A stretch of 64,000 nucleotides of DNA. Origin: Monosporascus cannonballus (Eukaryota > Ascomycota > Sordariomycetes > Xylariales). Both the position numbers and the translations under genes were made by a program. The notes under the pieces are model-generated. The model was not told the origin of the DNA. It did not search any database and worked only from the letters and a program-made list of their open reading frames with translations. This document shows positions 35,560 through 47,187 of this stretch, one piece after another. The first letter of the stretch is position 1; each line of letters opens with the position of its first letter. Where the stretch lies: positions 22,251-86,250 of the forward strand of contig QJNS01000295.1 in the NCBI GenBank assembly GCA_004154925.1, read 5' to 3'.

Positions 35560-36955
35560 TTTTCCTTCGACGTAATACATTCTTTAACATTTTTAATTGA
35601 AGACTTTAACCTCGTTTTCTAATTAACTCCTCGCATTAAAAAGCTTTTTCCTTATCTTTCTGTACTTTATTTTCCAATTATTAATCGCTAATCGACGCTT
35701 TGTACTTTTTCCAACCTGGCTATCTTGGGACAAAATAAGGTTCTAATTGTTTTCCAGTAGTCTAATATATATTTTCCACCCATTAATACGGGGTTTTGTA
35801 AGTTATTACTAGCATAACTCGGATATGCTAATTATTAATTAACGAACGAAATATATATTTTGCTTTAATATCGCTATATAATTTGCGCATTAACATAAGG
35901 CCATTTCGGGGTTAACGAAGTATGCGAATATCCTGGTTAAAAAATAAAGGAAAATCCGGAAGGTTTTCAAAAATAAGTGACGGCCGTTTACCAGGCCAAA
36001 ATTCTTTAAGCATGTTTTCGTCCTAATATCTATCATGTAAACCCAGGTACGCCTTAATCTCTTATTCCATCCTTTCGACCAATTATCGTTTTTCGTTTAA
36101 AGTCGGCTTTTTTGTTCCTTATAAACGAGGTTCTCATATAATAACATAAAATAAATAAACCACCCAAATGCCATATATCTAGCTAAAATGTTATTTAGAA
36201 ATCTTAGCTCTGTTAATACGTATAAATAAATTGTTAAAACCAGCTTATTTCTATTCTTATCGATAAAATCTTAACATTTTCCTAATTCGGTCGTTTAAAG
36301 AAGTACTATCGAATATTATAAAGGTACGTTTTAATCGGATATATAAAAAATTAACCCAATATCCATATCTCTTAGTATTATTAACATAAATAATATCGTA
36401 AGCTATCGTTTAAACGTAATCAAAATCTAAATTACGGATAACAGCTTTTATCTTTTTATTTAATAGCATATAACATCCTTAGATAATAAAACGACCGGTT
36501 TAGAAAATACATACCAGCTTATTTTTTATAGCCCCGCGCAAAAATATATATATTAATACCGTAATATTTTTTAATCGGAGGTATTTTTAGGCGGTAATAA
36601 ATATAATAATTTTTCAAAATAATGCAACTACGGTATTATGCCATAGGTCCGGATTATTTTCGAAATCTAATAGCATTCCAAAATGGTCCTAAGAGCGACT
36701 TTCTCCTTAATTATATAGGGCAATCGGTATTAATCGATCAAAGTTAACTTTCCGATTAAAACAAAATATGGGAATATAAAATAAAGTATTGCCGTATAGC
36801 TTTTTTAGCATTTTCTTAAATTTTGACGTATTTAAAACCTTAACATTTATAGCTTTACTTAATTTACCAAACCTAAATTAATTTATTTTCTTGGGGTCTG
36901 ACTTAAAATCAATTTAAGCTAGTCGTTTAGACTGCTTTTTCGGTAACGTCGATAT
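35560..36955 (-). pseudogene. C48/Ulp1-like cysteine protease gene in T7
   Basis: One minus-strand frame of about 465 codons from ATA (from ATG) at 36955-36953, no frameshift, about 27 stops, nearly all TAA/TAG. The catalytic set of Ulp1-type (C48, clan CE) proteases is in exact register. Y-W at 36361-36356 is H-W with CAT-to-TAT. Then 17 residues on, D-S at 36310-36305. Next a TAA (from CAA, Gln) six residues before TAT-GGC at 36175-36170, i.e. Cys-Gly with TGT-to-TAT, followed by I-W-V-V-Y. In yeast Ulp1 the same His-17-Asp and Gln-6-Cys spacing holds. Such enzymes cleave SUMO-like modifiers or isopeptide bonds. The C-terminal 150 codons are Lys/Glu/Gln-rich, probably coiled coil. The true C-terminus is unclear. 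Confidence 0.7.
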
Positions 36956-37380
36956 TATGATATATATAATAAAATCCGGGTATATAGTAAATAAAGAATC
37001 GTAATACAAATAAATAAGTATGGGATATAATTAATAAATTATGAAATCAGTATAATATTAAAAGGTATTTAATGGCGACAATAAGAAATAATAGCAATTA
37101 ATTAATATTTACTACTCCTAATTATTTTTCTAAAAGAATTTTGGTACGCCGAAAGAATTCTAGGAAATATTCATCTGATATTATTAAAGAAGGTACCGTA
37201 CGTTATTATCATCTCGGATTAATTATTCGCAAACGTTATTATTTTTGCACTTTTCTAGATTTTAATTTCTATAATCCCCCATCTTTTTTTCATTAATAAC
37301 ATTTATCTTCCATTTACGTATATCGTTATCTACATTTATATATATCCTCCCTTTTATTCAACACGTTTAATCCATTTATC
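36956..37380. promoter_or_regulatory. Divergent intergenic region of T7 extra genes
   Basis: 425 bp between two start codons pointing away from each other. TATATATA-type runs lie close to both starts (36961-36970 for the minus gene, 37337-37345 for the plus gene), with pyrimidine-rich stretches (CCCCCATCTTTTTTTC near 37278-37292) as in fungal promoters. Promoter function is inferred from layout alone. Confidence 0.4.
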
Positions 37381-38394
37381 ATAGGCACTTCCAGATCGTC
37401 GAAACCTTTTAAACGTCAGGGTTCCCGTACTAATACGGATCTTAAAGAATTAATTGAACAAATAAGCCATCCGTTAACTAAGAATAATATTCCCGATACT
37501 GTCAAAAGCGGTTAAATTCGATATAATCAAAATCTTTAAGATTTTAATCGTTTTTCGGCATATCGTCGTTACGTTCTTAAAGTCTTAAAGCATTTTATAT
37601 TCGCTAAATTTTCCATTCGTAAGGTAAATAAGCTTTTGGCTCCTTAATTTTAACGCAATAATAAATCTTCGATCAATTTTTCCGATATTCGTAAAAGCCA
37701 AAATCCCATATATCGTTAAGCTTTTATACCCAAATTACATCTTTTTTTTGAGTATCGATTCCGCAATATTATTAAAAGTAATAATTATCTTTTTTCTGTA
37801 ATTCTAATTATAAATAATTTATTTTTGCCCAGACCTTATTATTTTTAATAAAAAGTATAACAATTTATCGAAAATAATCCGGCAGCTTTTTCAATTTTAG
37901 GTACCGTTAAGCAATTCTCTAGGAATTATCGATTAATAACGCCAATACCTAATATTAATACTAAAGAATTTTCGTTATCCTCAAATTTATCGATTTTTTC
38001 CGGTCCAAAAATCACTAACCGACTCCCTGGTCCATTTATTAATATTAATAAATTAAACCTCCACCAGCATCCTCTTTCTGTATTCCAATATGTAATCGAT
38101 ATTTAGAATAATAACGCAATTACTGCTTATATCACTTCTAAGCATTTCGAAATAAGCCATTTTTCTCATCGTAAACGGTCGTATTTTGATTAATAATAAA
38201 TACTTAAAACAATATTTATTTCGTTTACTTCCGGTTCTGTTACTAGTTAGTTTCTAAAATAGCGAATTACCGGTGCCAATTTTTGGGAAGCTGCTAACGC
38301 CCAGTCGCCGATCACCAAAATGCTGCTTTCTAAAAATAAACCCGGAATAAAAGCCGTATTTATCGAAATTACCTGCGCCGGTCCTTTAGGTTAA
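37381..38394 (+). pseudogene. 337-codon unknown gene in T7, antisense to pol
   Basis: A single uninterrupted plus-strand frame from ATA (from ATG) at 37381 to TAA at 38392. It contains 14 in-frame stops, 11 TAA and 3 TAG, none TGA, as expected if CAA/CAG were hit by RIP. Composition is protein-like: basic N-terminus S-S-K-P-F-K-R-Q-G-S-R-T-N-T-D, L-K-E-L-I-E-Q-I, a Y-R-R-Y-V-L-K-V-L-K-H-F helix, L-F-E-Y-R-F-R, and C-terminal F-W-E-A-A-N-A-Q-S-P-I-T-K-M-L-L. No signal peptide, membrane helix or domain that I recognise. Convergent with integrase and divergent from the C48-like gene. Whether it serves the element or is captured cargo is unknown. Confidence 0.65.
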
Positions 38395-39040
38395 CTTATA
38401 GTACATTTTGTTAAAAACCTTCGATACGTAAATAGGTTATTTATTCAGGCTTTTAGAATACCTAATTTGGTACTTTACGAACTTTATATAAAACGTTATT
38501 ACGTTTTTAAATCGTCTAAAAGCTGCGGAATATTTATATTTTTCGAACATATATCGCTTTCTAACTTTACAAAAAATACTTATGATAACTATAATAAGTG
38601 AATTAATAAATATAATTATACATTTAAGGATAATTAATTCAAGGATTTCCAAACGTATCTTATAAAAAGACCGCAAATTAAACTAAATATTCATAAATTA
38701 AACTACAAGGTTCTTTACGAATTTGATAGCAGTTTCCTTTAACGTTTAATTTAAAAAAAACTTACCGATTTTCGTTATATAACTAAAGTTCGTAATGTTA
38801 TAAGAAATTCGAGTAAATCGTCACCCTGGTGTCTTAGCGGTTCTGAGGGCTCGGTAAAAACATAAATTAATATTTTCTTTTGTATATTAATACTTTGCCA
38901 ATAATCGCAATAATTTTCTCCTTCCGTCCGATTAATCAGTTTCGTATATGCCATTATTATCCATAACTGCATAACCTTTAAATCGTCCATTCGATATCTA
39001 AATTTCAATATTTATTTTAATAGGTTTTATGGTTTTAAGT
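38395..39040. other. T7 gap between unknown gene and integrase
   Basis: About 650 bp separating two convergent frames. Two minus-strand open stretches (38437-38676 and 38775-39008) exist. The second continues directly from the integrase tail frame and may be its extreme C-terminus or 3' untranslated DNA. The first is hydrophobic Ile/Lys-rich and is probably noise. Confidence 0.4.
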
Positions 39041-42000
39041 TATTAATCTTCCGGTAGCTCGACATTTATGCCGTTTAACGCTTCGTTCGTAATATCGTAC
39101 AACCGATTAGGTTCGTCAGATAATAATTTTATCTAATTATCCTTTTACAAATTAACCGGCTTTTAATATCGTTTTTTATTCTTAACAAATTACTTTAATC
39201 TATTAATAAGGAAAGTTCCCCGTAATATTATCCTATCAATTTTCTTTAAACGGTAAATATCTTAATTAATTAAATTATTAATTAAGTACGGTTCTATTTC
39301 TCGGTATTTCAACTTTATTTCTCTAGATATATTAATATATTATGGTATATTATAAAGCAATAGCAAACTGTTAATTTTCAAAGGCCGAATTCTTATTTTA
39401 TTTTTGTTTTTTTAATTGGCGAAATAGGTAACAATATGGCGTTACGTAATAATTACCTTAATTACTTTAGTAACGTCGTCGGCTTTACATTTTAGCAACC
39501 TAATTTGTTTTATAATCAAATTTTTCTCAATATATTAAAATCCCATATTATAGTCCTCCATATCGGTATCACAGTTTCGATAGGCAAAAGCGCTTTCTGG
39601 TCGTACAATAATTTATAAAAGTTAAAACCGTAATTTTTTACAATAATATTATCTGCGAACACCATTTTAGGCAGGAGCTTAACCTATCTTTTACCCGTAC
39701 CGTCCGTCGTTTTTGTCAATCCTTTAACGATCGGGATATGCCCTTTTTCGACTAATCCCTATCGCCAAACAACGTATATAACTTTAACCTTTCGCTTAAT
39801 CCCAAATATTTCGTAAATTTCGATAATTTCTCCCTTATTTTTAAAACCTTTATTAATCTTAATTTTAACTGGAATTCCATATCGGTAAAAAATATATTCG
39901 TTTAGAAATTTCTTAATTACCGTAAAAATAACCGTACGCAAGGTTCTGGTTTCGAAATATCCGGATAATTCGTATCGGGCTTCGATAATCGCCTTATACC
40001 CGTTATCGTTTGGCATAAATTAAACGTTAATAACCCAGATAATTACGATATCCAAGGGATCTAAAAAGCCATAGCTTTTTTTCGAAACGTTAATCGGCAG
40101 CTTTCTAACATAAAACGCAGGCAAGAATTACTTCCCGTATATACCCATATATATCGCGCTAATAATATAAAGCAGCTATACGTCGATAAGTCGCATCCCG
40201 TCTTTTATAACCGTAATCCTCGTAATATTATCTAATTATTATTAAGCGTTTTTGTTCGCTGTCAATAACTCTGCAACTGCTATATTGCTTTTCCGCTTTG
40301 CGTCACAGAATACCGTCCTGGATAAAATATTTTAGAGCTTCGGTTTTGAAAACTATTTGCTTTCTTATCGTTACCTCCGATAATTAATCAAAGAGTTTTA
40401 ATGTCGTTAGAAATTTTGCGTATTTTTATAACCGTTTAAATTAAATCCTAATTAAAAATCTTTCTTTTTCCACTTAAGTTATTCCAGTTATAAGATTCAG
40501 CCGAATAACGTTTAACTAGACATTAATAAAATTATCGATTTCTCCCTTTTATTAATCGTCCAATTCGTTAAAAGGTCCGGCTAATTTTTTTTAATAATTT
40601 ATCAACAACCGTAGTTTTTTTGCCAAAAATATATTTAATCTCGCAATCGAAAAACTTAATTTACGTAATTTAATAAATTAATAAGGTACCGGTCAATAAA
40701 TTTATAAAGTTATAAATTTATGCAACCAATACCTTAATGTCAATTTGTAAGGTAAACCGAATTCTATAAATATGGTTTCGGAATCGCCTTAAGATTTTAA
40801 AAATAATTCGATATTCCAACTTAATAATATCGTAACTTAGCTCGGTTCCCTTCCAGGTACTACTTTTATAACGCGCCGGATGCTTTACGCTATTAATTAT
40901 TTAACCTAACGTTCTTCCGAAATTTCGTCCGCACGAATCCGTTCTTATAATAATTTTTCTTATTCCGGGGCTATAATTAATAATTATTAGAGTTGGAACC
41001 GTCGTAAGTTCCTTTTTAAGTATTTTCATAACATGTTCCTATTTAGAGCCCTAGATAAAAACCTTATTTTTACGGAATAAATAGGTAAAAGGTTTCGTCT
41101 TAATAATATAATACACAATAAATATTCGATAATAAACGGTAATCCTTAAAAAGGCTTTAACCTCCGATACGTTCTTATAAGGACGAATTTCCAGAATTTT
41201 TACCATTTTGGCTATATCAGGTCGACGACCATTCGTACCGCAAAAAAATCCGATTATAACTGCAAATTCGCAGCACCATTAGGACTTTTACATATTAATC
41301 GTAATTCCGGCGAGTTTGCAATTAAAAAGGATTTTATTTATATTGATAACATATTTAAAGACGAAGCGTCGAATTCCGGGAAAATCTCAGTATTATCGTA
41401 TTGCATCTTTAATCTCTTAATACTAACGTTATCTACGAATAACCGCGCAATTTCGGGTATTATATCATAAAAAATTCTCCCGATTACGCGATAAAAATAA
41501 GCCACAAAATTGGTAAACTCCATAGGCATGGTAATAAATCGGAATAATCCTAACGGTATTACAAACGTTATTATATCTTTGCTAACAAAAATTAAAATAA
41601 CTTAATTATACCTAAAGAAAAAATCCACAAAAAAAACCAAAAAGCATATAGCAAAATCTGCGAAAAATTTGTCGCAGTTTTCCGGCATAAATACATCCCG
41701 TAAAATAACGGCGTTTAATTTCGCTATAAAGTTAATTAGTTACAAACCGCCATCTTTTTTCTTTATAAGGAACCGGATATTCCGGTACGCAATATGCGAT
41801 TACTCAAATATTTCTTTTTTAATACGTATTCGCAATATATCGATTAATTTTTTTATACTAACTGATACTATAATACCCTTAGCTTATTATATTTTGTAAA
41901 AAATAATTTTAACTTCGTAAAAAGGTAAGATAATTTTTTTAATTTAATCATATTCCTACTAATCCCATCTTAAAGCAATTTCCTTCCGGAATAATATCTT

Positions 42001-43000
42001 CTTAAAAAAGGCTTTTTCCATACAGGTAAACCTGTCGCCGATCTGATCAAGTAAAACCTTAGTTCTTTTTTCGGTTAATCGAATCCTACGGGATATCGAA
42101 ATAAACCTGGGAAATAATACCGTTAATAATATACCAGGTTTATCTAAAATACTTCTTTATTCCTTGATTATTTACATAACTTTTTCGAATTCCTTAGTTT
42201 TTTAATCTGGGTCCCCAGGTGGTATCGATCTATCGAATAATATATCATCGACAGAAACCACTTTCTTTCACTTGGACTTATACATAATATTAATCTAAAT
42301 CGTTTTCTTCCTTTTTTCTCTCATATTATTACACATCTTTTCCTATAAAATTCCATATAGCGTATATGCCAATTCTTCGTTATTAAATTATCCCAAAATC
42401 TTATCCCTAAAATTTAACTTATCTCTTATAACCTTTTAAATCGTCTTATAATCCTAATTAAAAAACCTTTCCTTAATCGAAAATATATAAAGGCCCATAA
42501 CAAATTTATTTATCTTTTTACTATTAAGCTTATTTACGTCAGTAAAACGGTTTATAAGTTTACCGGCTGTACTTTTTCAAGTTAATCATCCGCGCGGATA
42601 TTACGGCTAACTTACCCTGCCAGTATTAAGAAAATAATAATTTTCGTCGGACCAAACTCCAGAATTTTTTCTATTACTTTTAGGTCTATATTTAATATCA
42701 TTTTCGATTTCGCCATAAAATTAAGTCCCAATATTAACAGCTATACTGCGCGGCGGTCGTCGACAACAAAGAAAAATAATAAGTAATCGACCAATTAACT
42801 AAATCGGAACCTCGATTACGCTTTCGAACTTGGTCCTTTTTTGGAAATTAAATCCTATAAAAAAACCGGTATTTATTATATTACTAGCCCATATTTTTTA
42901 ACGTACAACAAAATTATAATACTTAATTCGGCCCCGGTATCGATAATACTATTAATTAAGTCCTTTTTTTTTCCAACATTAACTTTAACAGCAAATCGGA
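39041..43000 (-). pseudogene. T7 pol pseudogene (PR-RT-RH-IN)
   Basis: Minus strand. Protease I-D-T-G-A-E-L-S at 42944-42921. RT active-site region open at 41529-41338 with F-T-N-F-V-A-Y-F, R-I-F-Y-D-I-I-P-E-I-A and F-V-D-N (from FVDD) at 41439-41428. Integrase core open at 40016-39759 with E-A-R-Y-E-L-S-G, F-Y-R-Y-G-I-P and I-K-I-N-K-G-F-K-N-K-G (Asp to Asn). The integrase tail reads L-L-P-K-M-V-F-A-D-N and L-Y-D-Q-K-A-L-L-P-I-E-T to about 39100. This lineage differs from T1-T5 and lacks an evident chromodomain. Plus-strand frames 41669-41899 and 42841-43245 are antisense shadows. Confidence 0.8.
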
Positions 43001-43299
43001 ATAATAAAATAATATATTCGGTCGGACTATATTGCTATACGGACAAAATATTAGCCTCGTTTTATCCTTCCGGCTTATATCCAATATTTATAATCAAAAT
43101 CTTAAATATTTATCGTAATTCAATAGGTATAAAACCGCGGACTTCTATCTTTGTTATCTTAATCGTTTTTTTATTCTTGCAATTTAATACTTCCAAGGTT
43201 TTTACGGCCATAAAATTCTTAAAAACCTTATTAAAATCCGGGTAAACCTTAATTAATTCTAACCAGGTAATTTCGAACTTTTTCTTTATAATTTCGTAA

Positions 43300-45620
43300 A
43301 TCTTAACTTTCTAATATTTTACTAATTACTTATTAATCAATTTACTGTAACTAAAAATATAATCTATTTATATTCCTATTTCGGCATTTAAAAATAAAAG
43401 TCCGACTTACATAAGTTTATTATTATCAACCTTATTTCTTTTTATAGATTCGCCGGTATTTTTCTTTTTTTCACCAGGTCGTTTAGCTAACATAATACTG
43501 GTAAATATTAAGGGCTAATTATTTATATCAACCCTTAACGCGCGGATTTCCTTAAGGTGCCGAATACCTTTGCTCTTAATAAAGTCGTTCTAAAGCCAAT
43601 TAACTAAAAGCGTTTCTTTATAAAATGGCTTACCGTTTCTTGCAATAAAACATAATATATTAATTTTATTAATACGATTTTAATTAATAACGGATTCCGG
43701 TCGGTTAAACTTTAAAATTATCGTAAGGTAAAGTACGTCCGGGGTATTAAAACGGGTAAAATCCTGGTCAATATTGGATCTGGATTTTTCTAATTTTTCA
43801 AAAACTTTTTGTCGGTAATTATAATATTTATTTTATTCCTAAAATAACTAAAGAAGTTAGGCGAATTATATATGCATTCTGAAATCTTTTTTCAAATACA
43901 AATCCTTTTATTAATCGCCTAATTTTTAAAATATCGTCGGGAATTATATTATATCTAAATTAAATCGATTAACTTTAAACCCGAGGAAAATCGTATATTA
44001 ATTATTATCGAACGAAATTAAACCGGTTTCTTTTATATTCAAAAACAGCCTATACATATATATTACGTATCTTTGTTTACCGTAAAACTAACAGATTTTT
44101 CTTTTAAAATTGCCAAATCGCCCTCCGCGGTCTCGATAACCATCCTAATAATCACCTCGTCTATAATAAAATTTTATTCTGTTAAAATCATCCGGCTAAA
44201 AACTTATTATATTAATCGATAAGTCGGTATCATTATATTATACCTAGGGCGGTTCCTGGCCTAAAAATGCGTAATATTGCGATAACCGGGTAACCTTACG
44301 ATTTCTTATTTTTTTCCTTAAAAACGTTAAAATTCTGTACCTATCGTACTTGGGTAATCTTTATTTCCTGCAAAATATTAATAATCTCCGATACCTGATT
44401 ACATTTTGCCGATAAAAAAGGCTTAGGTCCAGGATTACTTTGTCGGATAAGCCTAAGGTCTTACTATCGTATCTCCTTTATCTGGCTAAAATCGAAACGA
44501 ACCGCATTTGATAATTACCTTCGCCTCTTATATCTAATTAGCCCTGCTTTATTAAAAACCTAATCTTTAATTAATATTATAGCGGTATCATTAAACGTTA
44601 CATATAAATCCTCGAATTTTATAGATAAATTATTAAAAATTCTTTCAAAACAACTAGTTAAAATTCCTTTTAATAAACTTTTGGTATATTCGTTTTTATT
44701 TGCAATCTTACTTTTAAGCTTAATTATTTTAACGATATCGCAAATTTTGTTAATATCCTTAATTGATTTTTTAATAATTCGTACCTGTTTTAAGTTCTAT
44801 AACTTAAAAGTTTTTAAAATAATTTTAACCGTTTTATCCTAAATAACGATCCTTTAAAAACAATTTTAATTCGATTTTTTATAACAAGGCTATTTGTCCA
44901 ATAAAGCAACTTATTAATTATTTCCGCCTTTATAAATTTATATTTTCGATATAGCTTATTAACTCCCTTAAGCCAATCGGTAGCCACAATACCAGAAAAA
45001 CAGAGGTCTGGGAAAACGGATATATCCGGCAATACCACAAAAAAAATAAGCTTGTCCATAATATCTACCGGAAATCCGTATCCATATTAATTAAGAAATT
45101 CCAAAGATATGTTCTTAAATATGGATATTACAAGCCCAATAAAAATATATAACGAAATCTAAATAAATTAAACCTATCGCCCTTTAGGTATTTTGATAAT
45201 AATTTCCGGTATCTCCGGTACCCGTTCTCTGGTTACGTTTATAGCCGGCTTTAAGGAATTAATAGGACTACTTAAAAATAATTCGTTATTAACCTCGTTT
45301 TCGTACTTAGGTTTAAATAATCAGTAATAATTAATAATATTTGACCCTAAACTTTAATCTCTTTGGATAATAGTGAATTCCGAAGCTGGTGATAACCCTT
45401 ATTATGTCGCAATCTTTGATAACTTCGACGGACTTTTAGCAAATCGGCTAAATCCTAACGAAATCTATTAATCGGAAAAAGATAACTCGGGGTTAACATA
45501 ATTTGATAATTCAGAATTATTATTCGTATACGTAAACATAAAAAAATTTAAGGTGCTTAATATTTTCTTCCATATTTTCTGAATTTCTTGCAATTGTAAT
45601 AAAAATATCGTCCTTTTTCT
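43300..45620 (-). pseudogene. T7 gag pseudogene
   Basis: Minus strand, open for 81 codons at 45059-44814 with F-F-V-V-L-P-D-I-S, F-S-G-I-V-A-T-D-W-L-K and V-N-K-L-Y-R-K-Y-K, the pattern of Ty3 capsid proteins (F-S-G-x-D-A-x-x-W-L). In-frame sequence extends upstream to about 45600 (E-L-S-N-Y-V-N-P-E-L, K-L-S-K-I-A-T, E-I-P-E-I-I-I-K-I-P) with TAA stops only, so the original gag started farther right. C-terminal boundary with protease not resolved. Confidence 0.6.
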
Positions 45621-46568
45621 TTTACTTAAATAAACCCGTTCTTTTTAATTGGTATATTACTGGCGATAAATATCGGACTAAGTCGTTTTCAACTTCATAA
45701 TTAATATCTTCATTATCAATTTTACCGCCAGGATAATCCTATTAATTAATATTAACGAATTTCAAAATATATTTCCAAACAAAGCCCATACGGAATACTG
45801 GCCTATTAAGGCGAAAATATTTTAAAATATATTATTTAACAAATCGGTTCCTTTTTTTTTAATTATGTTAAAAAATATTAATCCTTTTTCGACTTTTTCT
45901 TTTTATAAACGAAATCATAAGTTCCATAACCTTAATCCTTTTTCTGCTTACGTTAGCAATTTAATCTATATCGTTAACCTTAACGGCATTACTTCAACGT
46001 TAATTAATCCAAAATCTGCGTAAATACGTTACCAATAACGTATTCTCGTTTTCAAATCCTAATAAGTCAATTTTTGGCAATTAATCCTAATTAATTATAA
46101 TCAATAAATTGTTAATCTTAATTAATTCTGTATTTATTATCTTATTTTCAAACATCCGAATTCTGCCTTGTTAAATAAGAATTTTCACAAAATACGTCAT
46201 ATCCTAAATTATGCTGTAGGTCTGGAATATAAGTAATCAACCCATATCCTTAAATCTGTACATCTTTAAGCATGTAATCCTCCGAAATCGGTTTGCTAAA
46301 ACTCTGGCTCCGGATAAGATCCCGTAAACGCTTAATTCGAAAATATCCCCCTTTAATTAATGGTATTTTGAAATTACTTTATCGTTATCGGTTATTCGTA
46401 ACGTCTTTATTTTATAAAATATAATATACCTGTTTACATATCTATAACCGTAACTGTAATTACTCGCATTTCTAATTAAAACTTCTTTTTCTTTTAACTA
46501 TTAATCGAAAATATCGAAAATTATCTCGGCAGCTAATTAAAGCCAGTTTTCTCTCTTTAGCAGCTAAA
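45621..46568. other. T7 leader between 5' LTR and gag
   Basis: About 950 bp with no clear coding frame. Runs of A/T with scattered CpG-containing words. Likely untranslated leader with the primer-binding site at its right end. The site next to the LTR (46560s, TTTAGCAGC on plus strand) is too mutated to match to a tRNA. Confidence 0.4.
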
Positions 46569-46850
46569 TAAATTAGGATAAGGAGAATTAGTCTTAATTA
46601 ATACGGATAACCATTTTATATCACGGTACGGAATGGGATTGTCGAAAAATAAAAAACTAAATCCGATTATATTAATAATGTTAAACCTTAATAACTAAAA
46701 GAATGACGAAAAATATGCTAAGTGGTAATGGTACTAATTATACCTAGGAGTTAAACCCATGGCGAAAAAGAACTTCTTAATATACATGCGAAACTCGGGC
46801 TTTCTGATCAGCCGAATCTGATCATGGATGTAACACCCCGCCCCACTTTA
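46569..46850 (-). repeat. T7 5' LTR
   Basis: Plus strand TAAATTAGGATAAGG (from TGAATTGGG..) to CCCGCCCCACTTTA. Five bases longer than the 35178 copy (CGGTA insertion near 46624). The end on this side meets the T6 integrase frame. Confidence 0.8.
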
Positions 46851-46854
46851 ATAC

Positions 46855-46899
46855 AGATAAAAAACCAATGTTTAAAAAGAAAAAAATAGTTTACTTTGA
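46855..46899 (+). pseudogene. T6 integrase, continuation after T7
   Basis: Reads D-K-K-P-M-F-K-K-K-K-I-V-Y-F and aligns at equal length with L-K-G-P-I-F-E-K-G-E-M-V-F-L of T3 (about 19490-19530) when joined to 35177. Ends where T8 inserts. This is the Ty3 integrase C-terminal domain. Confidence 0.7.
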
Positions 46900-47187
46900 T
46901 GTAACGGCCAAAGCGTTTAACTAATAATCAAATATTAGTTGTAGGCATTGATAGTAATAGAAGTATTGTAAAAGTCTGAACAATAAAATAACTTAATTAC
47001 ATCTCGTAAAATAAAATATATTTTAAATAACGAAATTATATTACAAATTACCGCAATTTAAACAATGGCAATAAACCAATTTATATATTAATGGTTATTT
47101 TTTAGACTTTCTTTATTATAACTGTAATCAATTAGATAATCTTAATTTACGAAATTTAATTAAACGGTTACTTAATTAGTTATAATT
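46900..47187 (-). repeat. T8 3' LTR
   Basis: Begins TGTAACGGCCAAAGCGTTTAA on the plus strand and follows the reversed conserved module to about 47095. The outer end near 47187 (TTAGTTATAATTA) is placed by comparison with T5 and is approximate. Confidence 0.65.

Larger units (their letters stand above)
35178..46850 (-). mobile_element. T7: 11.7-kb Ty3 element with two extra genes
   Basis: LTRs 35178-35454 and 46569-46850. Flanked by AATAC (35173-35177 and 46850-46854; the duplication is 4 or 5 bp depending on whether the final A belongs to the LTR). Removing T7 plus one repeat restores the integrase frame of T6 at equal length to T3, so the boundaries are firm. Minus strand order is gag, protease, RT, integrase. 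Between integrase and the left LTR lie a plus-strand frame (37381-38394) and a minus-strand C48-like gene (35560-36955) with a shared divergent intergenic region. Moderately RIPed. Confidence 0.85.

Noticed and set aside
37381..38394. Possibility that the plus-strand frame is an antisense shadow of pol
   Set aside because: The minus-strand integrase frame ends near 39040, and the minus frames under 37381-38394 show no retroelement motif.
41669..41899. Plus-strand frames 41669-41899, 18556-18753 (minus) and 51109-51306
   Set aside because: Each is on the opposite strand to a clear pol segment (T7 RT, T3 integrase, T8 gag-pol) and is hydrophobic Ile/Phe/Tyr-rich, as RIPed antisense DNA gives.
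42841..43245. 134-codon plus-strand open frame, the longest uninterrupted frame in the window
   Set aside because: It is antisense to the T7 protease (I-D-T-G-A on the minus strand at 42944-42921). RIP removes stops from one frame while filling others, so an open antisense frame is expected here.
45361..45545. Plus-strand frame that reads smoothly (S-E-A-G-D-N-P-Y-Y-V-A-I-F-D-N-F-D-G)
   Set aside because: The minus strand at the same place gives the gag N-terminal frame continuous with the open gag segment at 45059-44814, which is the better supported reading.
35178..46850. T7 as a DNA transposon or Starship-like element because of its extra genes
   Set aside because: Its ends are direct repeats (LTRs), it encodes gag, protease, RT and integrase in order, and it makes a 4-5 bp duplication. 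No tyrosine recombinase or DDE transposase was found.
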